The notes below the pieces were generated by a model that saw only the letters and a list, made by a program, of their open reading frames with translations, did not search any database and was not told where the DNA came from. A stretch of DNA of 64,000 bases from Mycolicibacterium chubuense (GTDB lineage Bacteria; Actinomycetota; Actinomycetes; Mycobacteriales; Mycobacteriaceae). Positions 28,191 to 37,419 of this stretch are shown here, one piece after another (positions within the stretch are counted from its first letter, which is position 1; the number at the start of each line of letters is the position of its first letter). The stretch covers positions 42,933 through 106,932 of the forward strand of contig NZ_JYNX01000038.1 in the NCBI RefSeq assembly GCF_001044255.1, given 5' to 3'. Both the position numbers and the translations under genes were made by a program.

Positions 28191-29270
28191 TCACTTCCTG
28201 GCGACGTAGTAGTAGTTGATCGGGTCGGACTCGATCTCGCGCACCGCGACATCGGCGAAGCCGGCATCGGCGAGCATCGACAGAGCGAGGTCGCGACCCC
28301 AACAGGTGCCCAGGCCGTCACCGTCGAGACCGAGCGAGACACTCATGCAGTGCATCGTCGAGACGGTGTAGAGATAGGGCGCCAGCGGGACGCCGACGTT
28401 GTCCTCGATCCGGCTCGACGATTTGATATCGACCATCAGGAACACCCCACCCGGCCGCAGCGCCCGATGGATGTTGGCCAGTACGCGCGCGGGGTGCGCC
28501 TGATCGTGGATCGCGTCGAACGCGGTGATGACGTCGAAGGCAGCCACCGCGTCGTAGTGGGTCAGGTCCGCGCGCTCGAACGACGCGTTCGGCACGCCGA
28601 GCCGGCGGGCCTCCGCGGTTCCGGCGGCGATCCCTTCGTCGGAGAAGTCCAGGCCGCGGAACCGGCTGGCCGGAAACGCCTGGGCCATCACGTTGATCGC
28701 ATGCCCGCTGCCGCAGCCGAAGTCGGCGACGTCGGCACCGGTGCGCAGGCGGTCGGGTAACCCGTCGATGAGCGGCAGGATGACATCGACCAGGGCCGCG
28801 TCGAACACCTCCCCGCTGTCCTCGGCCATCAGGGCGTGGAAGCGGGGGTATTCGGCGTAGGACAGGCCGCCACCGTTGCGGAAGCAGCCGATCACCTTCT
28901 GCTCGACCTCGCCCAACAGCGGGATGAACTGCGCGACGCGGGCGAGGTTGTCGGGGCCGGCCGCCCGGGTCAGCACGGCGGCGCGGTGGCCGGGAAGCGA
29001 ATACGTCTGCGCCGCAGCGTCGTACTCGACGATCCGGCCGGCGGTCATCCCGCCGAGCCACTCCCGGACGTAACGTTCGTCGAGTCCGGCGGCGTCGGCG
29101 ATCTGCGTGCTGGTGGCCGGCGGCAGCGCAGCCAGGGCGTCGAAGAGTCCGGTCTGGTGCCCGATGGACATCAGGATCGCCAGGCTGGCGGCGTCGATGG
29201 TGCCGACGATGCGTTCGGCGAACTGCTGAGTGTCCTCGATGGTGGATTCAGCGTCGGTGAGTGTTGTCAT
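28191..29270 (-). CDS. Class I methyltransferase with N-terminal winged helix (Rv2258c type)
   Basis: The 359-residue protein combines an N-terminal winged-helix dimerisation-like domain ([20 protein letters not shown], about 71-90) with a C-terminal SAM domain carrying [17 protein letters not shown]. It matches Rv2258c in size and place. The natural substrate is unknown. A longer reading starts at 29324 with a purine-rich stretch before it, which would leave only 36 bases to the upstream LuxR gene. Whichever start is right, the two are probably co-transcribed. Confidence 0.85.
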   Translation of the reverse strand: MTTLTDAESTIEDTQQFAERIVGTIDAASLAILMSIGHQTGLFDALAALPPATSTQIADAAGLDERYVREWLGGMTAGRIVEYDAAAQTYSLPGHRAAVLTRAAGPDNLARVAQFIPLLGEVEQKVIGCFRNGGGLSYAEYPRFHALMAEDSGEVFDAALVDVILPLIDGLPDRLRTGADVADFGCGSGHAINVMAQAFPASRFRGLDFSDEGIAAGTAEARRLGVPNASFERADLTHYDAVAAFDVITAFDAIHDQAHPARVLANIHRALRPGGVFLMVDIKSSSRIEDNVGVPLAPYLYTVSTMHCMSVSLGLDGDGLGTCWGRDLALSMLADAGFADVAVREIESDPINYYYVARK

Positions 29271-29360
29271 GACTGCAGACGGTAGGCCGCCAGGGTGGGC
29301 GTCGGTATCGGTCGGATCGTGCATTCTTCTCGTCCCGTGCTGGGGTGGATGATGCAGAAC

Positions 29361-30971
29361 CTAGGGCAGGACCGCGTTGTCGCGAGCCCAGGCCACCGCG
29401 GCGGTGCGCGACGACACCCCCGCCTTGGCGTAGATGTTGGCCAGGTGCCGACTCACCGTCTTCTCACTGAGATGAAGCTGCTGAGCCACCTGCCGGTTCG
29501 TGGCGCCGGCCGCGATCAGGGTCAGCACCTCGCGTTCCCGGCGCGTCAACCCACCGGGCGACGGTGCACCGCAGATGCCCGCCGGTTCGACCCCGAGCTG
29601 GGCGTAGATCGCGTCGGCGGTCGCGGCGTCCGCGGCGGCGGCGTCGGCATGACCGAGTCCGCGGTGCGCCAGCGCCATCCACTCGTAGACCTCAGCGGTC
29701 TCATAGCGGGACTGCTGCGTCCGGTATTCGGTCAACGCCACCTGCAGGGCCTCGAGCGCCCGGCCGAACTGCTGTGCGCGCACCAGTACGGCCCCGCGGG
29801 CATGCGCCGCCCATCCGCGGAATCCAGGTGTCTGGAACGCTGCCGCATCCGCTTCCAGTTCGGCGCAATAGCGTTCGGCCTCGTCGAGCGCGTCGCGACT
29901 CAACGAGATCTCCACCGCCGCGCGCAGCAGCCGCACCCGCGTGAGGCGGTCGCGTCCGGCCAGCGCGACCCGGATCGCCGTCCAGGCGCCCTGCCGATCG
30001 CCACGCCGGCACGCCAGCAGCGCCGCACCGGGTTGCGGGTCCATGCCGAGGGTCCTGGCTTGCTCGAAAGCTGTTGCGGCACCGTCGAAATCACCACGGA
30101 GACGGCGCACCTCACCGAGCTGGTAGTAACCTTCGGCGGCCGCCCAGGAATTCACCTCTTCCAGTGCGCGGCTGGCCCGCGAAAGTCGGTCCTCGAGCCC
30201 GCGGTAGTCGTCGGTGGCGGCCCTGACCTGCAGCCGGTGCACGTCGCAGACCCCGCCGTAGGGCACGGAGCCCGACAGCCCGCACCACTGCTCCATCGAC
30301 TGCGTCCAGGTGCGCATCCGGGGAAGATCGGCGAGCTTGTGACAGTGGTGCAGCACCATGCAGTAGATGTCGCCGGCCCACTCGATCGGCACCTGGTCGG
30401 CCACCAGCGGCAGGATCGCCTCGTCGAACAGCGCATAGCCCTCGGCCGTGCGCGCTTGCAGGATCGCCTCCACGCCTGCGGCGATCAGGCTCAGCGCGGT
30501 GACTGCGGGCACGTCGAGGCGCGCACTCAACTCGCGCATTGCGCCGACGCGGGCGCGCAAACCGTCAACGTCGTGGGTGATGGCGGCGACCGCCGCCTCC
30601 AGGTAGGTGAGATACCCGTGCGCGGCCGTCTCGTCGGTGCCCGCCAGGAGGCGGCGGGCCCGGTTCATCCAGCCCTGGCCGATGTTGAGGTCGCCGCGCA
30701 CCAGCCACGCCAGCGCCAGCTCGTTGGCCTTCATCGCCGCGGCGGCAGGGTCGGTTCTGGTCAGCTCCGCGAACACCCGCTCGGCGGCGCGGCTCGACTC
30801 CTTGATGTGGCCGAGCCGCCACGCCGCGAACGCGAACGCGTCCAGATCATCGGTGCGCAGCGGAGCCTGCCGGCTCGCGAGCTCGAACGCCTCGTAGCTC
30901 GCCCGCCAGTCCCGCCGCTGGTGCGCTCGGCGCGCGGCGGACAGCAGATCGGTCTGCAGCTCGATCACCAT
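29361..30971 (-). CDS. Large LuxR-family regulator with TPR-like helical repeats
   Basis: This 536-residue protein consists of helical TPR-like repeats over residues 1-455 and a C-terminal LuxR DNA-binding domain (LTRREREVLTLIAAGATNRQ followed by LSEKTVSRHLANIYAKAG). It has no Walker motifs, so it is not a typical ATP-dependent LAL/MalT protein. It lies between a methyltransferase and an extradiol dioxygenase on the same strand and probably controls one or both. I do not recall an equivalent between Rv2258c and Rv2259. Confidence 0.85.
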   Translation of the reverse strand: MVIELQTDLLSAARRAHQRRDWRASYEAFELASRQAPLRTDDLDAFAFAAWRLGHIKESSRAAERVFAELTRTDPAAAAMKANELALAWLVRGDLNIGQGWMNRARRLLAGTDETAAHGYLTYLEAAVAAITHDVDGLRARVGAMRELSARLDVPAVTALSLIAAGVEAILQARTAEGYALFDEAILPLVADQVPIEWAGDIYCMVLHHCHKLADLPRMRTWTQSMEQWCGLSGSVPYGGVCDVHRLQVRAATDDYRGLEDRLSRASRALEEVNSWAAAEGYYQLGEVRRLRGDFDGAATAFEQARTLGMDPQPGAALLACRRGDRQGAWTAIRVALAGRDRLTRVRLLRAAVEISLSRDALDEAERYCAELEADAAAFQTPGFRGWAAHARGAVLVRAQQFGRALEALQVALTEYRTQQSRYETAEVYEWMALAHRGLGHADAAAADAATADAIYAQLGVEPAGICGAPSPGGLTRREREVLTLIAAGATNRQVAQQLHLSEKTVSRHLANIYAKAGVSSRTAAVAWARDNAVLP

Positions 30972-30993
30972 CAGGAAACCACCGTATGTCCGC

Positions 30994-31773
30994 TCAGGCC
31001 AGTTCGAAAGAGCGTTTGGCCAGACCCATCCAGAAGCCGTCGATCACCTGACGCGGCTGCTGAGCCGGGTCGTCGGAGGCGCCGAGCGCGACGAACAGCG
31101 GCGCGAAATGCTCGATCGTCGGGTGGGCGTAGGGCATCCCCGGGGCCCGCGCCCGGAAGTCGATCAGCGCATCCACATCGCCCGCCGCCATCCGCTCGCG
31201 TGCCCAGGCGTCGAACTCCACCGACCAGCCGGGCGGGACCGCACCGGGCGACGGGTCCTCGAGGAACGGCAGACCGTGGGTGGTGAACCCCGACCCGATG
31301 ATCAGCACACCCTCGTCGCGCAGCGGGGCCAGCCGCTCCCCGAGCCGCAGCAGCGCCGCCGGATCCAGTGTGGGCAGCGAGATCTGCAGTACCGGGATGG
31401 CGGCGTCCGGGTACATCACCGTCAGCGGGACGTAGGCGCCGTGATCGAGCCGGCGTTCGCGATCGTGGTGCACCGGCTCGCCGTCGGGCATCGACTTCTG
31501 CACTGCCGCAGCCAGTTCCGGGGCGCCCGGCGCGTCGTAGGTGACGGCGTGGTAGCGGTCGGGGAAGCCCCAGAAGTCATAGGTCAACGGGGTGCGCGCG
31601 TCGGTGGACCCGATGGTCAGGGGCGCGGCCTCCCAGTGCGCAGAGACCACGAGGATCGCCGACGGGACCGGCAGCGCGCCGGCCCAGGCCCGCAGTTGGG
31701 ACACCCACAGCGCATCGTCGACCAGCGGCGGGGCGCCGTGCGAGAGGAACACCGCCGGCATGCGGACAGGCAT
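30994..31773 (-). CDS. Class III extradiol dioxygenase, 4,5-DOPA dioxygenase (YgiD) family
   Basis: The 259-residue protein has the metal-site segments of the LigB/DODA family: FLSHGAP (His12), SAHWE (His46), RLDHGAYVPL (His111) and the late HPTIEHFAPL. These enzymes use one Zn or Fe ion to open catechol rings next to the hydroxyls. The physiological substrate of bacterial YgiD proteins is unknown. It lies 22 bases upstream of the LuxR gene on the same strand. A CACACT hexamer ends 7 bases before its ATG, a possible leaderless promoter divergent from mscR. Confidence 0.9.
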   Translation of the reverse strand: MPVRMPAVFLSHGAPPLVDDALWVSQLRAWAGALPVPSAILVVSAHWEAAPLTIGSTDARTPLTYDFWGFPDRYHAVTYDAPGAPELAAAVQKSMPDGEPVHHDRERRLDHGAYVPLTVMYPDAAIPVLQISLPTLDPAALLRLGERLAPLRDEGVLIIGSGFTTHGLPFLEDPSPGAVPPGWSVEFDAWARERMAAGDVDALIDFRARAPGMPYAHPTIEHFAPLFVALGASDDPAQQPRQVIDGFWMGLAKRSFELA

Positions 31774-31779
31774 GTATCG

Positions 31780-31801
31780 AGTGTGCCCGACATATTAGGG
31801 T
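31780..31801. promoter_or_regulatory. Divergent promoter region of the dioxygenase and mscR
   Basis: TAGGGT at 31796-31801 ends 7 bases before the mscR ATG, and a reverse CACACT (31785-31780) ends 7 bases before the dioxygenase ATG. Neither gene has a ribosome site in this 34-base gap, so both messages may be leaderless. The CACACT box departs from TANNNT at its first base. Confidence 0.5.
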
Positions 31802-31807
31802 TCAGGC

Positions 31808-32893
31808 ATGACTCAGACGGTGCGCGGAGTGATCTCTCGGACGAAGGGCCAGCCGGTCGAGGTGGTGGACATCGTGATCCCCGACCCCGGACCGGGTGAG
31901 GTGGTCGTCGACATCCAGGCGTGCGGGGTGTGCCACACCGACCTGCACTACCGCGAGGGCGGCATCAACGACGAGTTCCCGTTCCTGCTCGGCCATGAGG
32001 CCGCAGGCATCGTCGAGTCCGTCGGCGAGGGTGTCACCAACGTCGAGCCGGGCGACTTCGTGGTCCTCAACTGGCGCGCGGTGTGCGGGCAGTGCCGGGC
32101 CTGCAAGCGGGGACGTCCGCACCTGTGCTTCGACACCCACAACGCCGCGCAGAAGATGACACTGACCGACGGCACCGAGCTGACCCCGGCGCTGGGCATC
32201 GGCGCGTTCGCCGACAAGACGCTGGTGCACGAGGGCCAGTGCACCAAGGTCGACCCGGCGGCCGACCCGGCCGCGGCGGGTCTGCTGGGCTGCGGCGTGA
32301 TGGCCGGGCTGGGCGCGGCGATCAACACCGGCGCGGTCAACCGGGACGACACGGTGGCGGTCATCGGCTGCGGCGGCGTGGGCGACGCCGCGATCGCCGG
32401 AGCCCGGCTGGTCGGCGCCCGGCGCATCATCGCCGTGGACATGGACGACCGGAAGCTGAACTGGGCCCGGGAGTTCGGCGCCACCCACACGATCAACGCC
32501 AAGGAGCTCGACGCAATCGAGACGATCCAGGACCTGACCGACGGGTTCGGCGCCGACGTCGTCATCGACGCGGTCGGCCGGCCCGAGACGTGGAAGCAGG
32601 CGTTCTACGCCCGCGACTTGGCGGGCACCGTCGTGCTGGTCGGCGTGCCGACCCCGGACATGACGTTGGAGATGCCGCTGATCGACTTCTTCTCCCGCGG
32701 CGGATCCCTGAAGTCGTCCTGGTACGGCGACTGCCTGCCCGAGCGCGACTTCCCGACGCTGATCAGTCTGTATCTGCAGGGCCGGTTCCCGTTGGACAAG
32801 TTCGTCTCCGAACGCATCGGGCTCGACCAGATCGAGGACGCGTTCGCCAAGATGCACGCCGGCGAGGTGCTGCGTTCGGTGGTGGTGTTGTGA
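31808..32893 (+). CDS. mscR: Mycothiol-dependent formaldehyde dehydrogenase / S-nitrosomycothiol reductase
   Basis: The 361-residue zinc alcohol dehydrogenase has catalytic-zinc ligands Cys39 and His63-Glu64 (GHEAAG). Its structural-zinc cysteines are Cys93, Cys96, Cys99 and Cys107, and it has an NAD-binding [10 protein letters not shown]. Length and order (followed by an MBL hydrolase) match Rv2259. The enzyme oxidises S-hydroxymethyl-mycothiol formed from formaldehyde and reduces S-nitrosomycothiol. Its stop overlaps the next gene as GTGA. A TAGGGT box predicts a leaderless transcript. Confidence 0.95.
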   Translation: MTQTVRGVISRTKGQPVEVVDIVIPDPGPGEVVVDIQACGVCHTDLHYREGGINDEFPFLLGHEAAGIVESVGEGVTNVEPGDFVVLNWRAVCGQCRACKRGRPHLCFDTHNAAQKMTLTDGTELTPALGIGAFADKTLVHEGQCTKVDPAADPAAAGLLGCGVMAGLGAAINTGAVNRDDTVAVIGCGGVGDAAIAGARLVGARRIIAVDMDDRKLNWAREFGATHTINAKELDAIETIQDLTDGFGADVVIDAVGRPETWKQAFYARDLAGTVVLVGVPTPDMTLEMPLIDFFSRGGSLKSSWYGDCLPERDFPTLISLYLQGRFPLDKFVSERIGLDQIEDAFAKMHAGEVLRSVVVL

Positions 32894-33510
32894 GCATCCA
32901 GCGGCTGGTCACCAGCGGCACGTTCGAACTCGACGGCGGCAGCTGGGAGGTGGACAACAACATCTGGCTCGTGGGTGACGACAGCGAGGTGGTGGTGTTC
33001 GACGCCGCGCACACCGCCGACCCGATCATCGAGGCGGTCGGTGGCCGTCATGTCGTCGCGGTGGTGTGCACCCACGGCCACAACGACCATGTCACCGTCG
33101 CCCCGGCGCTCGGACAGGCGCTCGACGCACCGGTGTTCCTGCACCCCGCCGACGATGTGCTGTGGCGAATGACGCATCCCAACAGTGACTTTCGCGCCAT
33201 TGCCGACGGTCAGACGTTGCGCGTGGCCGGCACCGAGCTGCGCGCGCTGCACACCCCCGGACACTCCCCCGGCTCGGTGTGCTGGCACGCCCCCGACCTC
33301 GACGCGGTGTTCAGCGGTGACACGCTCTTCCAGGGCGGCCCCGGCGCCACCGGGCGGTCCTACTCCGACTTTCCGACCATCCTCGAGTCGATCTCGGGCC
33401 GGCTCGGCAAGCTGCCCGGTGAGACCGTCGTCTACACCGGCCACGGCGACACCACGACCGTCGGCGACGAGATCGTGCACTACGACGAGTGGGTCGCCAG
33501 GGGTCACTGA
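32890..33510 (+). CDS. Metallo-beta-lactamase-fold hydrolase coupled to mscR
   Basis: The 206-residue protein has the MBL metal motif THGHNDH (61-67) plus [16 protein letters not shown] and YTGHGD, the complete glyoxalase II-type ligand set. It is co-translated with mscR (GTGA), as Rv2260 is. It probably hydrolyses the S-formyl-mycothiol product of MscR or a related thioester, completing formaldehyde detoxification. That step is inference from coupling and fold. The 3' end overlaps a convergent membrane-protein gene by 7 bases. Confidence 0.92.
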   Translation: MSIQRLVTSGTFELDGGSWEVDNNIWLVGDDSEVVVFDAAHTADPIIEAVGGRHVVAVVCTHGHNDHVTVAPALGQALDAPVFLHPADDVLWRMTHPNSDFRAIADGQTLRVAGTELRALHTPGHSPGSVCWHAPDLDAVFSGDTLFQGGPGATGRSYSDFPTILESISGRLGKLPGETVVYTGHGDTTTVGDEIVHYDEWVARGH

Positions 33511-34151
33511 CCTCCGCGCTCGTCAAGGGGCGGGTACTCGTACACCGGCGGCGGAATCGGCCCCGGCCAGTTCGGTTCGTCGAGGATCACCGGTCCGGGT
33601 ACCGGGCGCGCCCGACGGCCCGCCCGCACCCGCCACGCGATCGCCCCGGCGAGCGCGACCGCACCCACCGCGGCGAGCGCACCGAAGACCCACATCGGCC
33701 ACACCGGCGAGCTGTCGCGGCCGAACGACAGGCGCGGGTTGATGTAACCACCGACGTCGCCGTCGGTGCGGACGCCGTACACGCCGGCGCGCGGGATCTG
33801 CGCCACCCAGATACGCAGGTGCACATCGTTGTTCACCGATGTCGTGGTGCCGATCGTCTCGGTGATCACCGGGTCCGGCACGCCCTCGGGCGGGTCGATG
33901 CCGAGCTTGAGCGGCGGCAACGGGAACCCGCCGTTCACACCACCGGTCACGGCGGTGTGGAAGCTGATCGTCACCTCGCCCGCGGGCAGGCTCACCCGCC
34001 CGGACCCGGGGACCCGCACCTCGCCGTACGCGTCGTAGTCGTCGAACACGAAGGCGCCCAGCGCCAGCGTGACGATCACCCCCGCCACACCGACCACCAG
34101 CGCCAGGACGGCGCTGATCATCGCGATGCGCGGCCCGACCCGTCCTGTCAT
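33504..34151 (-). CDS. Unknown two-helix membrane protein with an extracytoplasmic domain
   Basis: The 215-residue protein has a transmembrane helix near residues 12-34 and a second near 150-171, separated by about 110 residues rich in beta structure that should lie outside the membrane. The C-terminal 45 residues are cytoplasmic, with a basic stretch (RVRAGRRARP) followed by a Pro-rich tail ending in [13 protein letters not shown] do not recognise the family. It is convergent with the mscR operon and divergent from the SABATH-like methyltransferase gene. Confidence 0.7.
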   Translation of the reverse strand: MTGRVGPRIAMISAVLALVVGVAGVIVTLALGAFVFDDYDAYGEVRVPGSGRVSLPAGEVTISFHTAVTGGVNGGFPLPPLKLGIDPPEGVPDPVITETIGTTTSVNNDVHLRIWVAQIPRAGVYGVRTDGDVGGYINPRLSFGRDSSPVWPMWVFGALAAVGAVALAGAIAWRVRAGRRARPVPGPVILDEPNWPGPIPPPVYEYPPLDERGGQ

Positions 34152-34206
34152 GGGCGACAGTTTCGCACGCGCCGCGCTTTCGGCGGCGCGGGTGACGCTC
34201 GGGGAC

Positions 34207-34212
34207 TACCGT
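34207..34212 (+). promoter_or_regulatory. -10 box TACCGT, possible leaderless start at 34220
   Basis: This TANNNT hexamer ends 8 bases before an ATG at 34220. It overlaps a GTG at 34211 that would otherwise be taken as the start, which favours the ATG. The same hexamer precedes the aldo-keto reductase gene. Confidence 0.4.
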
Positions 34213-34219
34213 GCAGAAG

Positions 34220-35308
34220 ATGCCCGAGTCGAGCATCGTCGTGCGGCCGGAGCCGATGGACAGCGGCTCCTACACCGCCGCGTCGCGGCTGCAGGCCGCC
34301 GGTCTGGCCCGGGCGATCGAGATCTTCTCCGAGGCCGCCGCGCAGGTTCCGCTGCCCTCGCCGCCGCAGCCGATCGTGATCGCCGACTACGGCGCGGCCA
34401 GCGGACACAACTCGCTGCTGCCGGTCGGCGCTGCAATCGGTGTGCTGCGCAGCCGGACTCGGCCGGAACACTCGGTGCTCGTCGCGCACACCGACCGCCC
34501 CGACAACGATTTCACCGCGCTGTTCCGCACCTTGGAGGAAGATCCCGACACCTATCTGGCGAAAGACCGTGCCGCGTTCGCCTCGGCGGTCGGTCGCTCG
34601 TTCTACGCGCAGATCCTGCCGTCCAACAGCGTGAACCTGGGCTGGAGTTCCTGGGCGATCCAGTGGCTGAGCCGGGTGCCCGCCCCGATCCTGGGAGGCC
34701 ACCTACAGGTCGCCACGTGCGGCGACGAGGAGGTGCAGGCCGCCTACGCCAAACAGGCCGCGCGCGACTGGCACGAGTTCGTCGCGTTCCGGGGCCGCGA
34801 ACTGTGCCCCGGCGGGCGCCTGGTCGTGACGACGATGGGGATCGGCGAGGACGGCGAGCTCGGGTTCCGCCCGCTGCTGACCGCGATGGCCGACACGCTG
34901 GACGAGCTCGCGGGGTCCGGACTGATCAGCGCCGAGGAGGCCGGCCGCATGTGCATCCCGACCTTCGCCCGCCGGGCCGCCGATTTCGCGGCACCGTTCG
35001 CCCCGTCCGGTCTGTTCGAACGCCTCGAGATCGCCCACCTGGAGATCGTCGACGCCCAGGACCGGTTCTGGGAGCGCTATCAGGCCGACGGTGACGCAAC
35101 GGATTTCGGCGCGAGATGGGCCGGGTTCGCACGGGCGTCGACGTTCGCGGCGCTGTCGACGGCGCTCGAGGGCGGTCCGACGGATCCCCGCGTGGCGCAG
35201 CTGCACGACCGACTGGAGAAGGGCATCGCCGCCAGGCTGGCCGCGGCGCCCGAGCGCACCCAGATCCCGTTGGCGTACGTAGTTCTGGTCAAACGGCCAC
35301 GCGGCTGA
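34220..35308 (+). CDS. SABATH-like SAM-dependent carboxyl/O-methyltransferase
   Basis: The 362-residue protein has the SABATH pattern. It has an N-terminal GSYTAASRLQ region (the family's YxxxSxxQ-like substrate loop), motif I IVIADYGAASGHNS, the NDF segment after a His-Thr-Asp stretch (HTDRPDNDFTALF) and FYAQILPSNSVNLGWSSWAIQWLS. SABATH enzymes methylate carboxyl groups of small acids such as salicylate, jasmonate and farnesoic acid and are best known from plants. The substrate here is unknown. The start is taken at the ATG because of the upstream TACCGT box; GTG 34211 is the alternative. The convergent gene begins 6 bases after its stop. Confidence 0.8.
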   Translation: MPESSIVVRPEPMDSGSYTAASRLQAAGLARAIEIFSEAAAQVPLPSPPQPIVIADYGAASGHNSLLPVGAAIGVLRSRTRPEHSVLVAHTDRPDNDFTALFRTLEEDPDTYLAKDRAAFASAVGRSFYAQILPSNSVNLGWSSWAIQWLSRVPAPILGGHLQVATCGDEEVQAAYAKQAARDWHEFVAFRGRELCPGGRLVVTTMGIGEDGELGFRPLLTAMADTLDELAGSGLISAEEAGRMCIPTFARRAADFAAPFAPSGLFERLEIAHLEIVDAQDRFWERYQADGDATDFGARWAGFARASTFAALSTALEGGPTDPRVAQLHDRLEKGIAARLAAAPERTQIPLAYVVLVKRPRG

Positions 35309-35314
35309 GCGCGG

Positions 35315-36400
35315 TCAGCGGATCGTGCCCACCCCCGGGATCAGCGGCAGGTCCAGTGCGGTGACCCAGCCGGGAGACAGGTCATTGACCGCCGGAACGG
35401 CGTTGAGCGCACGCAGCCCGGTCGCCAGGCAGCCGGCCGCGGCCGCATCCCGCCCGGAGCCATCGGTGAACCGGAATGCCGTCTCCTGGAAGATGCTCGG
35501 CGTGCCCTCGATGTCGACGCGGTAGACGTCGTTCTGGTTGCCCGACGGCCACTCCGGCGCCGCGTCGTTGCCGATCCGGTTGACGTGCTCGAGCTGGATG
35601 CGGGTCTCGCCCTGGTACACCCCGTTGATCGTGAACCGGACGGCCGCCACGTTGCCGGGCGCGATGACGCCCTTGGCGGTCGTGCGCTCGGTGGGCGTGA
35701 CCCACTTCTCCCACGTTGTGGTGATCTCGTCGAGCATGATGCCCGCCGCATGCGCGATCATCGGAACCGTTGCACCCCAGGCGAACACGAGGATGTCGGA
35801 GTTCTCCAGCATGGGCCGGTACTCTGGCGGCTTACCGATGCCCATCTCGCGGTCGTAGTCACCGGTGTAGTGGGTGTAGTCGAGCAGTTCCGACGCACGC
35901 ACGGTGCGCACCTCCGAGCACAGGCCCATCAGCGTCATCGGGAACAGGTCGTTGGCGAAGCCGGGGTCGATACCGGTGGTGAAGCACGACGACTCGCCGA
36001 GTTCGCAGGCGACGGTGACGGGTTCGATCCAGTTGGGCGGGTTGAGGTGCATGGTGGGCCAGATCCACGGCGTCATCGCCGTCGAGCACACGTCGATCCC
36101 GGCGCGCAGGAAGCGGGTGATCACCTCGATGTTGACGTCGGCGTGGGCCGCGGTCGGCCCGTAGTGCACCAGCGCGTCGGGCTTCAGGTCGATCAACGCG
36201 TCGATGTCGTCGGTGGCGCTGAGACCCAGCGGGGCCGGCAGCCCGCAGATCTCCCCGACGTCGCGGCCGACCTTGTCGGGGTTGCTGACCCCGACACCGA
36301 CGAGTTCGAACAGGGGATGCTCGACGACCTCGGCGATGACCATCCGGCCGACGAATCCGGTCCCCCAGATCACCACCCGCTTCGTGTCTGCTGTCGTCAC
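35315..36400 (-). CDS. DapB-like NAD(P)-dependent dehydrogenase (2,4-diaminopentanoate dehydrogenase type)
   Basis: The 361-residue protein has an N-terminal Rossmann motif IWGTGFVGRMVI (about residues 9-20). A C-terminal domain of the dihydrodipicolinate reductase/diaminopentanoate dehydrogenase class contains TTGIDPGFANDL and ASELLDYTHYTGDYD. It is too long and lacks the usual motif set for lysine-pathway DapB. Such paralogues are frequent in mycobacteria near lipid and sterol genes, with unknown substrates. A GTG start preceded by GGAGAGG overlaps the DUF4185 gene stop (GTGA). A paralogue is at 48289-49362. Confidence 0.82.
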   Translation of the reverse strand: MTTADTKRVVIWGTGFVGRMVIAEVVEHPLFELVGVGVSNPDKVGRDVGEICGLPAPLGLSATDDIDALIDLKPDALVHYGPTAAHADVNIEVITRFLRAGIDVCSTAMTPWIWPTMHLNPPNWIEPVTVACELGESSCFTTGIDPGFANDLFPMTLMGLCSEVRTVRASELLDYTHYTGDYDREMGIGKPPEYRPMLENSDILVFAWGATVPMIAHAAGIMLDEITTTWEKWVTPTERTTAKGVIAPGNVAAVRFTINGVYQGETRIQLEHVNRIGNDAAPEWPSGNQNDVYRVDIEGTPSIFQETAFRFTDGSGRDAAAAGCLATGLRALNAVPAVNDLSPGWVTALDLPLIPGVGTIR

Positions 36401-37419
36401 AGGTTCCGCCTCTCCTCGTGCTGTCTGGTGTCGTGCAGGGTGACGCTGAATTGCATGGCGCGGTAGGGCCATCCGGTGTCGGTGTGCCACTGCGACACCA
36501 CCAGACCGACCCCGCCGTGAACGTCGAGGCGCGAGCCGGGCAGCAGGTACCCACCGTAGAGCTGGGCGATGCGATTGCCGGCGTGGTCCTCGGCGTGCCA
36601 CCCGCAGCCGCGCACCGGCAGCTGCAGAGGCACGGTGTGCAGATCGGCCACCGGGGAGTCGATGACGCGGTATCCCAGCGCGTATCGCGAGGCCAGGAAT
36701 CCGCCGAGGACCCAGGTGCGCGGCGCGAGCCGACGGAACGTCAGCTCGCCCCACCGCTCACCCGGTGGCGTGATCGGAGTGGCCCTGCGACCCCATCCCC
36801 ATCGGCCACCGGTGAAGCCCCACGCCGAGTACTTCGAGCGGTCAGCAATATCCGACGGCCTCACCCGCATCGCGATGATGCCCTTGTCGCGCTGAAACCC
36901 GGTGGCCATCACGTACACCCAGCCGCCGTCCGGGTCGAGGTCCCATGACCAGCATTGCGCATGGCCGTGGTGCAGATCCGCGGGGAACGTCGCGTTCTCC
37001 CCGGCGGCGCGCCACCGCTGCCCGCCGTCCTCGGAGCGCCAGAGCTCGGTGCGCAGCACGTTGCCCAGCCCCCGATTGACGATGGCGTGCAGATAGATCG
37101 TGTCCCCGAGCCGCAGCAGATCCGAGGGGATCACGGTGCTGACGCCCTTGACACAGGGCAGGAGTTGGCGGGCGTAGTCCGGATCCGGGCCGCCGGCACG
37201 CTCCCACACGATCGGGGCCTGGGCGTCGCCACGGCCGATCAGCGCGACAGGTGACCGCCAGTCCCCCCGGCCGACGCGGCTGCCCGAGAACGTATCGCCG
37301 AAGACCGCCAGCAGCGACCCGTCTGCGGTCCGCACGCACGCACCCAGGTCGGCGCAGGTCACGCCCCACCGATCGGTGATGCCCGGACCGGTGATGTCGG
37401 CGACCTTCCCGATCGTCAG
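36397..37419 (-). CDS. DUF4185-like beta-propeller protein; start codon unclear
   Basis: The reading frame gives about 340 residues with LLAVFGDTFSG, IPSDLLRLGDTIYLH and ELWRSEDGGQRW, typical of DUF4185 or sialidase-like propeller proteins, which are often secreted. No ATG, GTG or TTG stands before the domain. The frame runs into the end of the upstream secreted-protein gene, where a CTG (37419) overlaps its TGA as CTGA. The first conventional start is GTG 37362, which would cut into the domain. Either a CTG start, ribosome slippage from the upstream gene, or a sequence error is possible. No signal peptide is visible. Confidence 0.65.
   Translation of the reverse strand: MTIGKVADITGPGITDRWGVTCADLGACVRTADGSLLAVFGDTFSGSRVGRGDWRSPVALIGRGDAQAPIVWERAGGPDPDYARQLLPCVKGVSTVIPSDLLRLGDTIYLHAIVNRGLGNVLRTELWRSEDGGQRWRAAGENATFPADLHHGHAQCWSWDLDPDGGWVYVMATGFQRDKGIIAMRVRPSDIADRSKYSAWGFTGGRWGWGRRATPITPPGERWGELTFRRLAPRTWVLGGFLASRYALGYRVIDSPVADLHTVPLQLPVRGCGWHAEDHAGNRIAQLYGGYLLPGSRLDVHGGVGLVVSQWHTDTGWPYRAMQFSVTLHDTRQHEERRNL

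Noticed and set aside
29295-31286. 663-codon forward frame opposite the LuxR and dioxygenase genes
   Set aside because: It spans two genes with convincing domains on the other strand and shows no domain of its own.
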